Below are positions 1 to 8,888 of a stretch of 64,000 nucleotides of DNA, piece by piece. Within the stretch, counting starts at the first letter, position 1, and each line of letters starts with the position of its first letter. This stretch comes from Moheibacter sp035515075 (GTDB lineage: Bacteria; Bacteroidota; Bacteroidia; Flavobacteriales; Weeksellaceae). The stretch covers positions 49,040 to 113,039 of the forward strand of contig DATJBZ010000022.1 of NCBI GenBank assembly GCA_035515075.1. Direction: 5' to 3'. Position numbers and translations under genes: made by a program. The notes under the pieces were generated by a model. It had not been told where the DNA came from. It was given only the letters and a program-made list of their open reading frames with translations, and made no database searches.

Positions 1-352
1 CCAAACGATTTTCTTGGTAATAAGCTGCGATATGAGGATAGGTTTCGATGAAATCTTTTTCTGCTAAAATTTTATACAACAACCAATTCAAATCATGGGC
101 AGAAATCGACTGAATGAAACTTCCGCCTAACAATTGGAACACGCGGTTCAACAAATCATTGGGTTTGATGAATTGAATGTTGGCAGCAATTCCCACTTGC
201 TGTGCAATTTTCAATTTCAACCAGCTGTTCATCCCTTCGGTTTGGGTCACCACATAAATCGGACGAAAGACAGATTTTTCTTGACTAATTTTATTGGAAA
301 GCGTTTTCGCTAAACTATCTAATGAATTGGAAACAATTAATTGATTGGCCAT
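1..352 (-). CDS. recC: RecC-like exodeoxyribonuclease V gamma subunit (N-terminal part, runs off window)
   Basis: An open frame starts at the ATG at 352-350 and continues through base 1, giving about 117 N-terminal residues. The protein opens with MANQLIVSNSLDSLAKTL and contains YVVTQTEGMNSWLK, which resembles the start of RecC, where an inactive helicase fold begins with a segment that grips a target strand. RecC is the Chi-scanning subunit of the RecBCD helicase-nuclease for double-strand break repair. It starts 21 bases after the recD stop on the same strand, so the two are almost certainly co-transcribed. The family call rests on this neighbour plus the N-terminal pattern; the rest of the gene is outside the window. 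Confidence 0.75.
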   Translation of the reverse strand, partial: MANQLIVSNSLDSLAKTLSNKISQEKSVFRPIYVVTQTEGMNSWLKLKIAQQVGIAANIQFIKPNDLLNRVFQLLGGSFIQSISAHDLNWLLYKILAEKDFIETYPHIAAYYQENRL

Positions 353-373
353 TTGACTAATTTTCGGTGTTGA

Positions 374-2128
374 TTAAAATCTATGCACAATTCCTGAACC
401 TCTTTCTACGCGTTTTTTTGCACTGCTCAAAACCACATTTTTTGTTCCTTGAATGATGACTTTTTCTCTGGCGCGTGTGACGGCTGTGTACAACAATTCA
501 CGGGTCAGTAAAGGCAAGTTTTCTTGTTCAGGCAAAACGACCAACACTTCGTTGAATTCAGAGCCTTGGCTTTTGTGGATCGTCATTGCAAAAACCGTAT
601 CGGCTGCATCAATCAAGGCGGGCAAAACCGATTTCAATTCGTTTTCTTTGCTTTCAAACCAAACTTTCAACACGCCATTTTCGTCTTTTCTGACCAAACC
701 AATGTCGCCGTTGAACAATCCCAATTCGTAGTTGTTTTGGTTGATAATGATCGGACGATTTTCATAAAATTCAGTGGTCAATTGCAACCAACCTTTGGTT
801 TGTAAATATTTCTGAATGCGGTCATTCAAAGCGTACAATCCAAACTGCCCTTCTCTAATCGCGCATAACACTTTCAAATCATTCAATTTCCTCAAAGCCA
901 AAGCCGTATCTTTCTCCTCAATGTATGTTCGAAAACCTTCAATAAATTCTTCAAAAACCATTGAATTATTTTCTTCATCCATTTTCACTCTTTCTTCTTG
1001 GTTGTCAAAAAATCCTTCGAGCAATTCCGTTTGGTTTTGAAGTATCGCTTTGCTCAATTTGCCAATGCCTTCTTCATCTGAAAACCGATGGCTGACTTGC
1101 AATTCAACAATGTGCTCAAATAACAAATGATTGCTTTCTGTCGTATGTTCTGGCCCCAATTGGTGGTTTTTATCAGGAATAAATGCATTCATAAAATCCA
1201 CGGTTGCTGCACTGAATTGATTCAATTTTTTCTGCGCCAAGCACAAATCCCCGAACAAACTTCCTGCTTCTACCGATGCCAATTGGTCTTTATCGCCCAA
1301 AAAAATAATTTTCGTTGAAGGCCGAATCGCCTGCAACAATTTGGCAAATAAGGCCAAATCAATCATCGACGATTCATCGACAATCACCAAATCGTACGGC
1401 AAAGGATTTTCCGCATTGTGCCGAAAATAAATGCTGTTTTTTTGGGGTTTCAGCAAACGATGCAAAGTCGATGGCGTTAGGCTTTCAAATTTCGATTGAA
1501 TTTCAGGAAATTGTGCGCCAGCCGCTTTCAAGGATTCGGCCATTCGCGCCGCTGCTTTTCCTGTCGGCGCTGCCAAAGCCACTTTCATTTCGGGTTGCAA
1601 GGCGTACAAAATGTACAAAACCTTCGCCAAAGTCGTGGTCTTTCCTGTTCCTGGACCGCCCGTGATAATACTAAATTGGTTCAAAACGGATGACAGCGCA
1701 GCAATTTGTTGCCAATTGACGCCTTTTTTTTCCATTGGAAATAAGTGCTGAATCCATTCTTTTTTTGCCAACAATTGTTGTTGCATGGCTTTTCTATTTT
1801 CTTTCCCTTGGGCAACCCAGTTCTTGATTTGGTTCAATACCATGCTTTCGTATTGAAAATACCTTTGAAAATACAAGTGATTTTGGTGCAGTATCAAAGG
1901 CAAATATTCGTTTTCATTTCCAACCCATTCGGCATTGTCCAAATCATTATGACTTAATTTTCTGTCAAAACCCGCCGCTGACAATTCGTCAAGATCGATT
2001 TGATCCAACGACAGACAAATGTGTCCTTCGTTCAATCCTTTGGACAACAGATACAAATACGGTTGCAATGTTTTTTCTTTGAAATAATGGGCAAATTGTT
2101 TGTGAACATCTTTGGTTGGGATCATCAT
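374..2128 (-). CDS. recD: RecD-like exodeoxyribonuclease V alpha subunit (5'-3' helicase)
   Basis: The 584-residue protein is a superfamily 1 helicase. Walker A is GGPGTGKT at residues 157-164, Walker B is VIVDESSM near residue 250, and the late helicase motif TIHKSQGSEF with the YTAVTRAREKV segment lies near the C terminus, as in RecD and UvrD-like C domains. An N-terminal all-helical region of about 130 residues matches RecD rather than RecD2. In the RecBCD complex RecD moves 5'-3' on the opposite strand to RecB. Two ATG codons are adjacent at 2128-2123; either could be the start. The next gene downstream looks like recC, which supports the assignment. Confidence 0.9.
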   Translation of the reverse strand: MMIPTKDVHKQFAHYFKEKTLQPYLYLLSKGLNEGHICLSLDQIDLDELSAAGFDRKLSHNDLDNAEWVGNENEYLPLILHQNHLYFQRYFQYESMVLNQIKNWVAQGKENRKAMQQQLLAKKEWIQHLFPMEKKGVNWQQIAALSSVLNQFSIITGGPGTGKTTTLAKVLYILYALQPEMKVALAAPTGKAAARMAESLKAAGAQFPEIQSKFESLTPSTLHRLLKPQKNSIYFRHNAENPLPYDLVIVDESSMIDLALFAKLLQAIRPSTKIIFLGDKDQLASVEAGSLFGDLCLAQKKLNQFSAATVDFMNAFIPDKNHQLGPEHTTESNHLLFEHIVELQVSHRFSDEEGIGKLSKAILQNQTELLEGFFDNQEERVKMDEENNSMVFEEFIEGFRTYIEEKDTALALRKLNDLKVLCAIREGQFGLYALNDRIQKYLQTKGWLQLTTEFYENRPIIINQNNYELGLFNGDIGLVRKDENGVLKVWFESKENELKSVLPALIDAADTVFAMTIHKSQGSEFNEVLVVLPEQENLPLLTRELLYTAVTRAREKVIIQGTKNVVLSSAKKRVERGSGIVHRF

Positions 2129-2209
2129 GTAGGTTTGTCAATTGAAGAATTATTCTCAAATATAAGATTCAAATTTGAGAATGAATGGTATAAAAAAATG
2201 ATTTGAATT

Positions 2210-3613
2210 TTATTTTTCCAATTCAGCCATTAAGGCGAAACAAAGTTGATCGATGTGGTCATTCTTTGCATGAAAGGCAGAAACATTGGACAAAACAATC
2301 ACTGCATTCTTCTTTTCAACATCGATGGCCATTGAGGATGAATAACCCGCAGTACCGCCATTGTGCCAAAACAATGTTGCTCCTTTTTGAGATTTTAAGA
2401 GATGCCAACCCAAACCGATTTGCATCTGATCATTGATGCTAAAAGTTGGTTGCCTTGTCATGGTCAACTCTTTGTTCTTGGGATTGAATTGTGCTAGTGC
2501 AAATTGCGCCAAATCCTCCGCAGTGGATAGCATCCCTCCTGCTCCAAACAAAACATCAAAATCCCAATGGGCTGCAATTTCTCCCTTTGGATTTTGCCCT
2601 TTGACCTTTTTATTTCCCAAATTCCTGGAAGTTGTCCATGAATTTTTCATATTGAACTTTTCAAAAACATAGGTTGGTAACAATGTTTGAAAATTGGTCT
2701 TTTGCACCAACCCCAAGGTATGCCCCAACAATCCTGTTCCTAAATTGGAATAAACATACGCTTTCTCTAAGTCAGCATTCGACACCCACTTGTTTTTAAG
2801 ATAGTCTTCCAATTCTTTTTCGCCATAACTTTTGTAAGGATTGTCCTCGTTGGTTAGATCCAAATTACTGGGCAAACGCGGCAAACCAGCAGTGTGGTTG
2901 GCCAATGCTTCGAAATTTATTTTGGCATTATTTTTAAAAGAAAATGGATAATACATGTTGATCTCATCCGTCAAATTCACTTTTCCTTCCAACACCATTG
3001 CAGCCAAAACCGTGGAAGTAAATACTTTGGTCAAAGAGCCTATTTCAAAAACCATTTGCTGATTTTGAATCGGCAGAATTGTATCATTGCGCTTGATGAT
3101 ACCATAATAGGCTGTTTTTCCATTTTGGATCAATGCAATGGACATTTGAGTATTGTTTGGAAAATGCCTGGCTTTTGAAAAGATGATTTCCGCAATTTCT
3201 TTCGGATAATCGTCCAAAGCATGGATGGTTGTCTCATTGCTTTCACTGGATTCTTCGTAAGGTTTAATGAAAAGTCCATTGATTTTATTATTTTCATTCA
3301 ATGAAATGTTCACAGTCAAAACTGCTCTTTCAAAACTCGTTTTATAACTTGCGTAGGCCACTTGCTCAAAACCTATCCATTCTTTGGCTTTAATTTCTCC
3401 CACTTGATTTTTTAAACCTGATAAAAATTGAAGCGTGTTTTCCAAAGGCAGGACTTCTTGCATTTCTTCAGAAAATTCATCAAAAATCTGTGCATATTTT
3501 TCAGCATTGTAATGGGTTTGAAAATTTTCCATGGCCAATTGATATTGCTCATTTTGCGCCAATAAAAAATTGTTCAAAAAAAATAAGGTCATTAATAATA
3601 AATGTCTTTTCAT
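2210..3613 (-). CDS. Secreted serine hydrolase of the beta-lactamase/penicillin-binding fold
   Basis: 467 residues with an N-terminal signal peptide (MKRHLLLMTLFFLNNFLLAQ). Residues about 25-120 look like a DUF3887-type accessory domain. The rest is a class C beta-lactamase-like domain: the nucleophile motif SLTK is at 193-196, YSN at 288-290, and HNGG at 418-421 in place of KTG. These are the three catalytic boxes of the family (PF00144), whose members include D-alanyl esterases, peptidases and esterases; substrate cannot be told from sequence. It starts only 39 bases after the LytTR regulator stop on the same strand, so it may be the last gene of that signalling operon or its target. Confidence 0.88.
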   Translation of the reverse strand: MKRHLLLMTLFFLNNFLLAQNEQYQLAMENFQTHYNAEKYAQIFDEFSEEMQEVLPLENTLQFLSGLKNQVGEIKAKEWIGFEQVAYASYKTSFERAVLTVNISLNENNKINGLFIKPYEESSESNETTIHALDDYPKEIAEIIFSKARHFPNNTQMSIALIQNGKTAYYGIIKRNDTILPIQNQQMVFEIGSLTKVFTSTVLAAMVLEGKVNLTDEINMYYPFSFKNNAKINFEALANHTAGLPRLPSNLDLTNEDNPYKSYGEKELEDYLKNKWVSNADLEKAYVYSNLGTGLLGHTLGLVQKTNFQTLLPTYVFEKFNMKNSWTTSRNLGNKKVKGQNPKGEIAAHWDFDVLFGAGGMLSTAEDLAQFALAQFNPKNKELTMTRQPTFSINDQMQIGLGWHLLKSQKGATLFWHNGGTAGYSSSMAIDVEKKNAVIVLSNVSAFHAKNDHIDQLCFALMAELEK

Positions 3614-3652
3614 TATATTTTTTTTTAAAATTCACATTGCACCCCACACACA

Positions 3653-4411
3653 TCAATCCTTTCGGACGGAATCAAACAAGTTGACGATCAAACTCTTTTT
3701 GGCATTGCTCACTGGAATGCTTTCTTGGTTTTGCATCAAAATGTATCCGCCGTCATTTCGTGAGAATTTTTTCATGTAATTGGGATTGATCAAATAGGAT
3801 TGATGCACCCGGATAAAAAAGAAATTTCTCAAAGCGTTTTCTACTTCTTTCAAGGTTTTGCTGACCAATATTTTACTGCCATTGACCAAGTGTAAATTGG
3901 TGTAATTGCTTTGGCTGTTGCAATACAAAATGTCGTTGACCTCTACAAATTCATAGCCATCGCTGATCGGCACAGAGATTTTACTTTTCATGAAACCTTC
4001 TTTCTTCAATTGATCAATTAACTCATCAATGTTTTGTTCGTTTGCATGATTTTTATTTTTCTCTTGGGCCCAATTTTCAATGGTTTCTTTCAATTCCTCT
4101 TCATCAATCGGTTTCAACAAATAACTGATCGCTTTGGCTTTGAATGCCTTGATTGCATATTCACTGTACGCTGTTGTAAAAATCACATCAAATTTTCGTT
4201 CTGAAAAATGTTCCAACAATTGAAAACCTGTCATCCCGGGCATTTCAATGTCCAAGAACAACAAATCAATGGGTAATTCTTTCAGTTTTTCAACCGATTC
4301 TTGTACTTTGTTCGTTTTGTACACCACATTGGCTTTCGGAAAAAGTTCATTCATGTGGATCACCAAACTTTCAATGCAATGCACCTCGTCATCAATGATC
4401 GCGATATTCAT
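3653..4411 (-). CDS. LytTR-family response regulator
   Basis: 252 residues. The receiver domain (1-120) has the acidic pocket IIDDE at 5-9, the phosphoacceptor Asp54 in LFLDIEMPGMTG, and a conserved Lys in LLKPID. Residues about 150-250 form a LytTR DNA-binding domain, with the typical SQSNYT and FIRVHQSYLIN segments. LytTR regulators usually bind pairs of short direct repeats upstream of their targets. Its start overlaps the stop of the TPR histidine kinase by four bases (4408-4411), so the two are translationally coupled and form a cognate pair. Confidence 0.95.
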   Translation of the reverse strand: MNIAIIDDEVHCIESLVIHMNELFPKANVVYKTNKVQESVEKLKELPIDLLFLDIEMPGMTGFQLLEHFSERKFDVIFTTAYSEYAIKAFKAKAISYLLKPIDEEELKETIENWAQEKNKNHANEQNIDELIDQLKKEGFMKSKISVPISDGYEFVEVNDILYCNSQSNYTNLHLVNGSKILVSKTLKEVENALRNFFFIRVHQSYLINPNYMKKFSRNDGGYILMQNQESIPVSNAKKSLIVNLFDSVRKD

Positions 4412-6483
4412 GGTTTTGTAATTTTAGAGATTGTATGAGCCAAAGTTAGCAGAACTTTTGTCCCAACTTGGTTTTCGCCCTGGGTTATTTTCAATTGAAT
4501 CTGACAATCTGGAAAGCTTTGGTTGAATTGTCTGATGCGCTCTTTGGTGATTTTTGTGCCTAAACTTTTCTTTTGTTCATCTGAACCTTCTGAAAAATCA
4601 TCCATATTTTTCATGCCTACACCGTTGTCTTCAATGGAAATTTCAATCGAATGCTCTGTTTCGCCGACTTCAATCTTCAAACGTTTGTGTGCTTGATTGG
4701 AAGGCAACAATCCGTGCCAAATCGCATTTTCCACAAAAGGTTGCAACAACAAAGGCGGAATTTTCACTGCGGACAAATCCATATTTTCATCCCATTTGAT
4801 CATATAATCCAATTGATTGTCAAAACGTATTTCTTCCAATTTCAGATAATATTGAATGATTTGCAGTTCTTCTTCCAAGGAGATGCTTTCATTTTTGGGA
4901 ATTTCCAAAACCAACCGAATGAAACGGCTAAATGTTGTCAAATACTTGCTGGCCACTTTGATTTCATGCTTTTGAATCAACAAATGAATCGCATTCAAAC
5001 AGTTGAAAATAAAATGTGGATTGACTTGCATGCGAGAAATCAAAATTTCGGCCTGCGCCATGTTTCTTTCGTATTCGGCTTGCAACAAATCTTTTTCTTT
5101 CTCAATCAATTGCTTTTGTGTCTGAAACTTGATTTTTCGCAACCGGTATTGGGCAACGACAAATAAAATCAATAACAAAGTTCCCAACAACAGCAAAACA
5201 ATGAATACTTTTTGGTTTCTCAATTGCAGACTTTTGGATTCGATTTCTTTTTCTTTTAATTCTTGTTCTTTTTGCAACAGACCGATTTTTGCTTCCGTTT
5301 TGTCCCAATCAAATTGGTTTTTCAAGGCTGCGATTTTGATCTTTTGGTTGTCCAAATTGATGCTGTCTTCGTAATCTTTTCCGATTTTATAGAACTTCAA
5401 AGCATTGCGCCAATCTCCGACTTTTTCTTTCACCATGGCGATGTCAAAGGCATTTTGGCGCACCAAGGATTTGTTGTTCAAACTATCTGCTATCGCCAAA
5501 GATTGGTCATAAAAAACTATCGCTTGAGAAAGATTTTGCGTACTGGCCGCTATTTTCCCCAATCGATTGAGCACTTGTGCTGCATTCAAAGGATAGTTAT
5601 AATTTCGATACAACCGCAAAGCTTCGTTGTAATATAATGTGGCTTGTTCTTGATTTTTCTGTTCCCAAAAAGCATCTCCATAAGCTTCGTGTGTCATTGC
5701 CAAGCCAAAGCGGTCCTTCCTTTTTTCATTGATGGCTTTCAGTTCTTCCAAATAAATAAAAGCTTGATCTACTTTTTTGGTTTCAATATAATATTGCGCA
5801 ATCGACAAAAGGTTCATCGCCATTCCCAAACTTTCTCCCCTTTCTCTTTCTGCCTCCAAACCCATTTCAAAATAAGCCAAAGCTTCATTTTTTCGTTCGC
5901 TCAAATTGATCAACGCATTGCCCAAACCATTGCTCGAAATGCCTATGTTCTTTAAATCTTTGTCTTCTTGGGCGATGCGCAGGGCTTCATAATAGAAAGA
6001 AACCGCCAAGTCATACTGCTCATTGTAACGCGCTGCCGTCCCTGCATTGTTGGCATAAATCATCTGGCTCAGGCGGTCGCAATTCTCTTCTTTGGCCAAA
6101 TGATAGGCTCTTTCGTGCAATTGAATCGCATTTGAATATTGTTGATGGTAGCGGTGCAACAAGCCCAAATTGTCCAAACTCCTAGCATACAAATAATTGT
6201 TACCCATGGTCAAAGCTCGGTTGATGGCCAAGTTGGCATAGTAATTCTCGCGTTCCTCTTGGTGGGAATTTCGATGAATCTCTCGACTGATTTCAATGGC
6301 TTGAATCACGTACAAAGAGTCATTTTTCTCTTCATTCAATCGCTCAATCTGAGAAGGTTTGATTTCTTTGACTTTTTGAGAAAAACCATCCAATGGAAAC
6401 AAAATAAAAAACAAGACCAAAAGAAAGTGCAGATGACTTTGAGCTAAATTCAACACCAAATACTTGTCTTTCGACCACCACAT
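4408..6483 (-). CDS. TPR-containing LytS-type sensor histidine kinase
   Basis: 691 residues: an N-terminal hydrophobic segment (about 15-34, probably a signal peptide) ending in FSQ, then roughly eight tetratricopeptide-like repeats (about 60-375), a coiled coil, one transmembrane helix (427-445), a second coiled coil and a kinase domain of the His_kinase/HATPase_c type. The phosphoacceptor is His490 in QVNPHFIFN. The N box is complete (VENAIWHG, Asn586) and the G box is DNGVG at 619-623. The TPR region should be periplasmic and may sense a protein or cell-envelope ligand. It follows the degenerate seven-helix kinase by 43 bases and overlaps the LytTR regulator, so all three are probably one operon. 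Confidence 0.93.
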   Translation of the reverse strand: MWWSKDKYLVLNLAQSHLHFLLVLFFILFPLDGFSQKVKEIKPSQIERLNEEKNDSLYVIQAIEISREIHRNSHQEERENYYANLAINRALTMGNNYLYARSLDNLGLLHRYHQQYSNAIQLHERAYHLAKEENCDRLSQMIYANNAGTAARYNEQYDLAVSFYYEALRIAQEDKDLKNIGISSNGLGNALINLSERKNEALAYFEMGLEAERERGESLGMAMNLLSIAQYYIETKKVDQAFIYLEELKAINEKRKDRFGLAMTHEAYGDAFWEQKNQEQATLYYNEALRLYRNYNYPLNAAQVLNRLGKIAASTQNLSQAIVFYDQSLAIADSLNNKSLVRQNAFDIAMVKEKVGDWRNALKFYKIGKDYEDSINLDNQKIKIAALKNQFDWDKTEAKIGLLQKEQELKEKEIESKSLQLRNQKVFIVLLLLGTLLLILFVVAQYRLRKIKFQTQKQLIEKEKDLLQAEYERNMAQAEILISRMQVNPHFIFNCLNAIHLLIQKHEIKVASKYLTTFSRFIRLVLEIPKNESISLEEELQIIQYYLKLEEIRFDNQLDYMIKWDENMDLSAVKIPPLLLQPFVENAIWHGLLPSNQAHKRLKIEVGETEHSIEISIEDNGVGMKNMDDFSEGSDEQKKSLGTKITKERIRQFNQSFPDCQIQLKITQGENQVGTKVLLTLAHTISKITKP

Positions 6484-6526
6484 AACTTACAATGATTTTA
6501 TAGTTGAGACGGAATCGAAAGTTAAG

Positions 6527-7903
6527 CTATTTATTTGAAACTGATACACTAAACCCTTCGGAAATTTGTACACAGATCGCATATTGATCTTCAGTTTGCT
6601 GTTGCTTTTTCAAAGTAAAACAATGAATTTTACTGGAATGTGTGCGATTGTACAAGTCAATTCGCTCATTTTCAAAGTCGACTTCTTCAAATCTTTGTTG
6701 GAGGACTTGCGGCAATTGATGGCAATTGGCTGTAGACAACTTCTCATTGATAATCAACACATTTACTGATTCTTCTTCGTCTTTGAAAAAATAAAAATAA
6801 GGCGCAATCCTGGTTTTCTTCCAAATGAATTTTTCTGTAAAAGATTGCAACAACATGGGCGGCAAGAACGTATCGTCCAAATCAATTTCTGGCGAGATAT
6901 GAATGTTTTGGACCAAAGAAAAACCCAAACGAGAAGATTCCAACGCCAAGTACAATTCAACAATTTTCAATTCCTTGCGCAAAGAGATTTGTTGTTCTTG
7001 AGCGGTTTCGATGATGCTTCGAACAAACTTACTGTACGTATTCAATTGATTCAAAGCCGCTTCTTTTTGCTGGGTTTGAATCAAGTACTTGATCACATTC
7101 AAACTATTGAAAATCAAATGAGAATTGTTTTGGGTTTCAGCGGCCAAAACTTGGGCCATCGCCAAATCTCGTTCTTTGACGGTTTTGATTTGTTTGGATT
7201 GATACAACAAATAAACCCTTAAGCTTAACGCCAAAGTAAAACAAGTGATTTCTAAAAATATGCCCGATTGAAAATACACAACTGGACTGAGTTGATAGAA
7301 AAAATCAAACGGAATAAAAGTGGTCGATTGACGAAGAATCGCGAGAAAAGCACCGGTAAAATACAGAGAACTTCCAATGATGAAGTAACTTTTGAAGATG
7401 GAATGAATTTTGGCACTTACCCAAACAATGGCGACCAAACTCATCGGCATAATGACTGCTCTTGAAACAATGAAAAACGTCTTTTCGTGCACAAATATCC
7501 ATGGATAAATCAACCAATAAACACAACCATAAACTGCTGTGATGCCAGCCAAAAACATGATCCAATTGGCTAAGCTTTTGTTTTTCCTTCTAATTTCCAG
7601 TAAGTTGATGGTAAAAAGACAATAAAAAAACACCGCCAATAACGTAAAGGTTTCTAAGTTTCGCCTGAGCATTTGATAGCTGTCAATGCCATTGAACTTT
7701 CCCCATCCCAAATGCACAATGTTGATCATGGCGCTGAGCAAGCCACAAATTAAAAATAGGAAATAGAAAAGGTATATTTTTTCTTTGGTCTTGAAATACA
7801 CCAAAATAATGAAAAAACTCAACAAAGAAACTCCACCAGAAAACAACAACATCACGATGTAGCTAATGTGATCAGCACTATTTAAAATCACCTCTGGCAT
7901 CAT
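6527..7903 (-). CDS. Seven-helix sensor with degenerate LytS-type kinase domain (likely pseudokinase)
   Basis: 458 residues. Seven hydrophobic helices fill residues about 14-235, like the 7TMR-DISM membrane module but without its extracellular domain. A coiled coil leads to a His_kinase-like segment with His262 in NSHLIFNSLN, where the usual Pro before His is Ser. The ATP-binding half is broken: the N box reads SFTEKFIWKK (Lys358 where Asn is expected) and no DxGxG G box follows in the last 100 residues. ATP binding is therefore unlikely, while the His could still accept phosphate from another kinase. It heads the run of genes containing the intact TPR kinase and LytTR regulator. Two adjacent ATGs are possible starts. 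Confidence 0.85.
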   Translation of the reverse strand: MMPEVILNSADHISYIVMLLFSGGVSLLSFFIILVYFKTKEKIYLFYFLFLICGLLSAMINIVHLGWGKFNGIDSYQMLRRNLETFTLLAVFFYCLFTINLLEIRRKNKSLANWIMFLAGITAVYGCVYWLIYPWIFVHEKTFFIVSRAVIMPMSLVAIVWVSAKIHSIFKSYFIIGSSLYFTGAFLAILRQSTTFIPFDFFYQLSPVVYFQSGIFLEITCFTLALSLRVYLLYQSKQIKTVKERDLAMAQVLAAETQNNSHLIFNSLNVIKYLIQTQQKEAALNQLNTYSKFVRSIIETAQEQQISLRKELKIVELYLALESSRLGFSLVQNIHISPEIDLDDTFLPPMLLQSFTEKFIWKKTRIAPYFYFFKDEEESVNVLIINEKLSTANCHQLPQVLQQRFEEVDFENERIDLYNRTHSSKIHCFTLKKQQQTEDQYAICVQISEGFSVSVSNK

Positions 7904-8044
7904 TCAAGTAATTTTTCATTTGAATCAAAAAAATTGTACAGTGATGCAAATCGGAAGCTTTTCTTGGATTAAAAAAAAACACCATAAGCACGCATTGGAA
8001 ATCGTTTAAAATTCTCGTTTTTTTAACGTTGGGAAGTTAGGAAT

Positions 8045-8124
8045 ATTTGATTGCGTTGTTTTGTGTCAATTAGTATTTGATTGGTTTATGTGAGTAAAAG
8101 CTAGATTTGATTGAGCGTTTGATT
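8045..8124. repeat. ATTTGATTG direct repeats with 30-bp period
   Basis: The 9-mer ATTTGATTG occurs at 8045-8053, 8075-8083 and 8105-8113, exactly 30 bp apart, and a fourth partial copy (TTTGATT) is at 8118-8124. Thirty base pairs is about three helical turns, so all three copies face the same side of the DNA. This is the arrangement expected of an operator for a cooperatively binding regulator. The neighbouring LytTR regulator is the obvious candidate, because that family binds direct repeats, but the repeat does not match the published LytTR consensus closely. Confidence 0.55.
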
Positions 8125-8371
8125 ATGGTCTATAAAATCAATAGAATATTCAAATCCTCATTTATTTCCACACTATACTAATTGACTCAAGCGATATACT
8201 CATTCGCTCTTGCAAAAGAGATTTCAAGTCAACATCTTTACATACAAGAAATTAAATGCGGTGATTTTGGAAGTCGCTACATGAACTGAATGAAAGAAAA
8301 GAACCATGGTGGTGATGTAAGTTTAAAACGAATTTAGGACTCTCTCTACTTTAAAAACTAAAATTAATAAC

Positions 8372-8379
8372 TAATTTCG
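8372..8379 (+). promoter_or_regulatory. Probable -7 box of the 8405 gene
   Basis: TAATTTCG differs at one base from the Bacteroidota -7 consensus TAnnTTTG and lies 26 bases before the start codon. A TTTA about 18 bases upstream (8350-8353) could serve as the -33 element. Confidence 0.45.
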
Positions 8380-8404
8380 CTACCAATAACAAATTTTTGA
8401 AATT

Positions 8405-8767
8405 ATGGAAAACAACCAACAAAATGCGGGCTTTAATTCTCCTACAGTTACTGAGGACAACGGAAAAACAATTGCATTGATCGCTTATCTTACAGTGATA
8501 GGACTCATCATTGCATTTGTAATGAACAATGACAAAAAACTACCATTGGCCTCTTTTCACATTCGCCAGAGCATGGGGATTATGTTAACAGGTTTGGCCC
8601 TATCTTTTATCAATGTCATTCCATTTTTGGGTACATTGATTTGGGTTTTTGGCTTTATTTTATTATTGATCCTTTGGGTGTTGGGTTTAATTGGTGCAAT
8701 TAACGGAGAACAAAAACCCATTCCAATTTTGGGTGCTAAATTTCAAGAATGGTTTAAGGGAGTATAA
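8405..8767 (+). CDS. Small membrane protein, DUF4870-like
   Basis: 120 residues with a polar N terminus, then three to four hydrophobic helices (about 23-40, 55-75, 78-100), and a short C-terminal tail IPILGAKFQEWFKGV. The pattern, a TIALIAYL first helix, an ASFHIRQS loop and GAINGEQKPIPILG at the end, matches the DUF4870/Tic20-like family of small inner-membrane proteins, for which no function is established. It is a single-gene unit: an own -7-like box lies upstream and a terminator follows within 65 bases. Confidence 0.75.
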   Translation: MENNQQNAGFNSPTVTEDNGKTIALIAYLTVIGLIIAFVMNNDKKLPLASFHIRQSMGIMLTGLALSFINVIPFLGTLIWVFGFILLLILWVLGLIGAINGEQKPIPILGAKFQEWFKGV

Positions 8768-8830
8768 AACACTCTCTTTGTATTGAAAAAATCAATTATA
8801 ACTTTAATCTCTCTTTTACCTATTTTGTGA

Positions 8831-8860
8831 ACTGCTTCTAATTGGGAGCAGTTTTTTTTA
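8831..8860 (+). terminator. Rho-independent terminator after the small membrane protein
   Basis: ACTGCTTC and GGAGCAGT form an eight-pair stem (one G-U) with a short loop, followed by a run of eight T. It ends the 8405 transcript before the convergent Na/Pi symporter gene. Confidence 0.8.
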
Positions 8861-8888
8861 TTTTGAATAGCATTTCTTTCTACAACTT

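Larger units (their letters stand above)
7904..8404. other. 500-base non-coding region upstream of the signalling block
   Basis: I see no open frame with family-like sequence here. It separates the divergent kinase-like gene (minus) and the small membrane protein (plus), so it should hold both promoters. It contains a 9-bp repeat at 30-bp spacing (8045-8124, listed separately) and a perfect 11-bp inverted repeat, 8065-8075 with 8176-8186, about 100 bases apart. A small RNA is possible but nothing in the sequence proves one. Confidence 0.6.
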
